A stretch of 64,000 nucleotides of DNA from an uncultured Erythrobacter sp. (GTDB lineage Bacteria > Pseudomonadota > Alphaproteobacteria > Sphingomonadales > Sphingomonadaceae): the NCBI RefSeq assembly GCF_947497915.1, contig NZ_CANMIJ010000001.1:349501-413500 (forward strand). Direction: 5' to 3'. The translations under genes and the position numbers were made by a program. The notes under the pieces were generated by a model, which was given only the letters and a program-made list of their open reading frames with translations, did no database searches and had not been told where the DNA came from. Positions 63,907 to 64,000 of this stretch are shown in pieces. Positions within the stretch are counted from its first letter, which is position 1, and every line of letters begins with the position of its first letter.

Positions 63907-64000
63907 ATGACTGACCTGACCTCTCTCGGTGTCAAAGCCATTCGTGACGGTGTGCGCGGCGGAGATTTCACCGCGCGCGAAGTCGCCGAAAGCTTCAACG
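63907..64000 (+). CDS. gatA: Glutamyl-tRNA(Gln) amidotransferase subunit A (5' part only)
   Basis: ATG 63907 opens MTDLTSLGVKAIRDGVRGGDFTAREVAESFN, the standard GatA N-terminus; the coding sequence is cut by the window end after 31 residues. The amidase domain lies beyond the window. The position directly after gatC supports the call. Confidence 0.9.
   Translation, partial: MTDLTSLGVKAIRDGVRGGDFTAREVAESFN

Overview
The window is chromosomal, GC-rich DNA from an alphaproteobacterium, most likely a member of the Sphingomonadales close to Erythrobacter or Altererythrobacter. This is inferred from gene families and synteny read by eye: a ChpT-type phosphotransferase, a TorF-type porin, DUF3297, a TIGR02186 protein beside a TauE/SafE exporter, an Ala/Lys/Pro-tailed trigger factor, and many Sel1 and SPOR proteins. 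No phage, insertion sequence, integrase or CRISPR array was seen, and almost all genes are tightly packed.

Layout. 0-7 kb, minus strand: rimO, then sppA-serS-surE-K+ channel. 7.3-9.7 kb: pyrB (with an unusual N-terminal extension) coupled to a dihydroorotase-like pyrC' lacking metal ligands. 9.8-13.8 kb: an orphan ParA ATPase, a ribbon-helix-helix protein, a TPR/SPOR lipoprotein and a divergent Sel1/SPOR protein, probably an envelope or cell-cycle module. 13.9-18.5 kb: a DUF418 membrane protein, bfd and bfr with Fur-like boxes, der. 18.6-25.98 kb: tRNA-Leu, then the protein quality-control genes tig, clpP and clpX, interrupted by an amidase and an acyltransferase, and ending with a small tyrosine phosphatase whose only usable start appears to be CTG. 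26-29.8 kb, minus strand: mtgA-CDF exporter-ECF sigma-RskA-like anti-sigma, then a secreted fasciclin protein, which resembles mycobacterial SigK/RskA/MPT70. 30-36.8 kb: M20 peptidase, rpoH, rluD, a JAMM peptidase, chpT coupled to an N-acetylmuramoyl-L-alanine amidase, and aqpZ. 36.9-37.3 kb: RNase P RNA. 37.4-44.6 kb: membrane and metabolic genes including nhaA. 44.7-49 kb: a short NfrB/NfrA-like pair and a TauE/SafE-TIGR02186 pair. 49.1-55.4 kb: a HerA-like ATPase, queE, mtfA, valS. 55.6-59.2 kb: a complete Mla-type lipid transport operon. 59.1-62.4 kb, minus strand: five genes chained by 4-bp overlaps (crcB-rluC-gph-small membrane protein-ATP12). 62.6-64 kb: rpsU, an FKBP isomerase, gatC and the start of gatA.

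The less expected observations are: the small HTH-like domain fused to PyrB, with an internal Shine-Dalgarno and ATG; a family of about 80-bp intergenic repeats that ends at the stop codons of convergent genes (three copies, two in inverted orientation); the CTG-initiated phosphatase overlapping clpX; the ECF/anti-sigma/fasciclin locus with a SigK-like promoter; and the ParA/RHH/SPOR cluster with a CtrA-like site. All functional names come from motif recognition without database searches.
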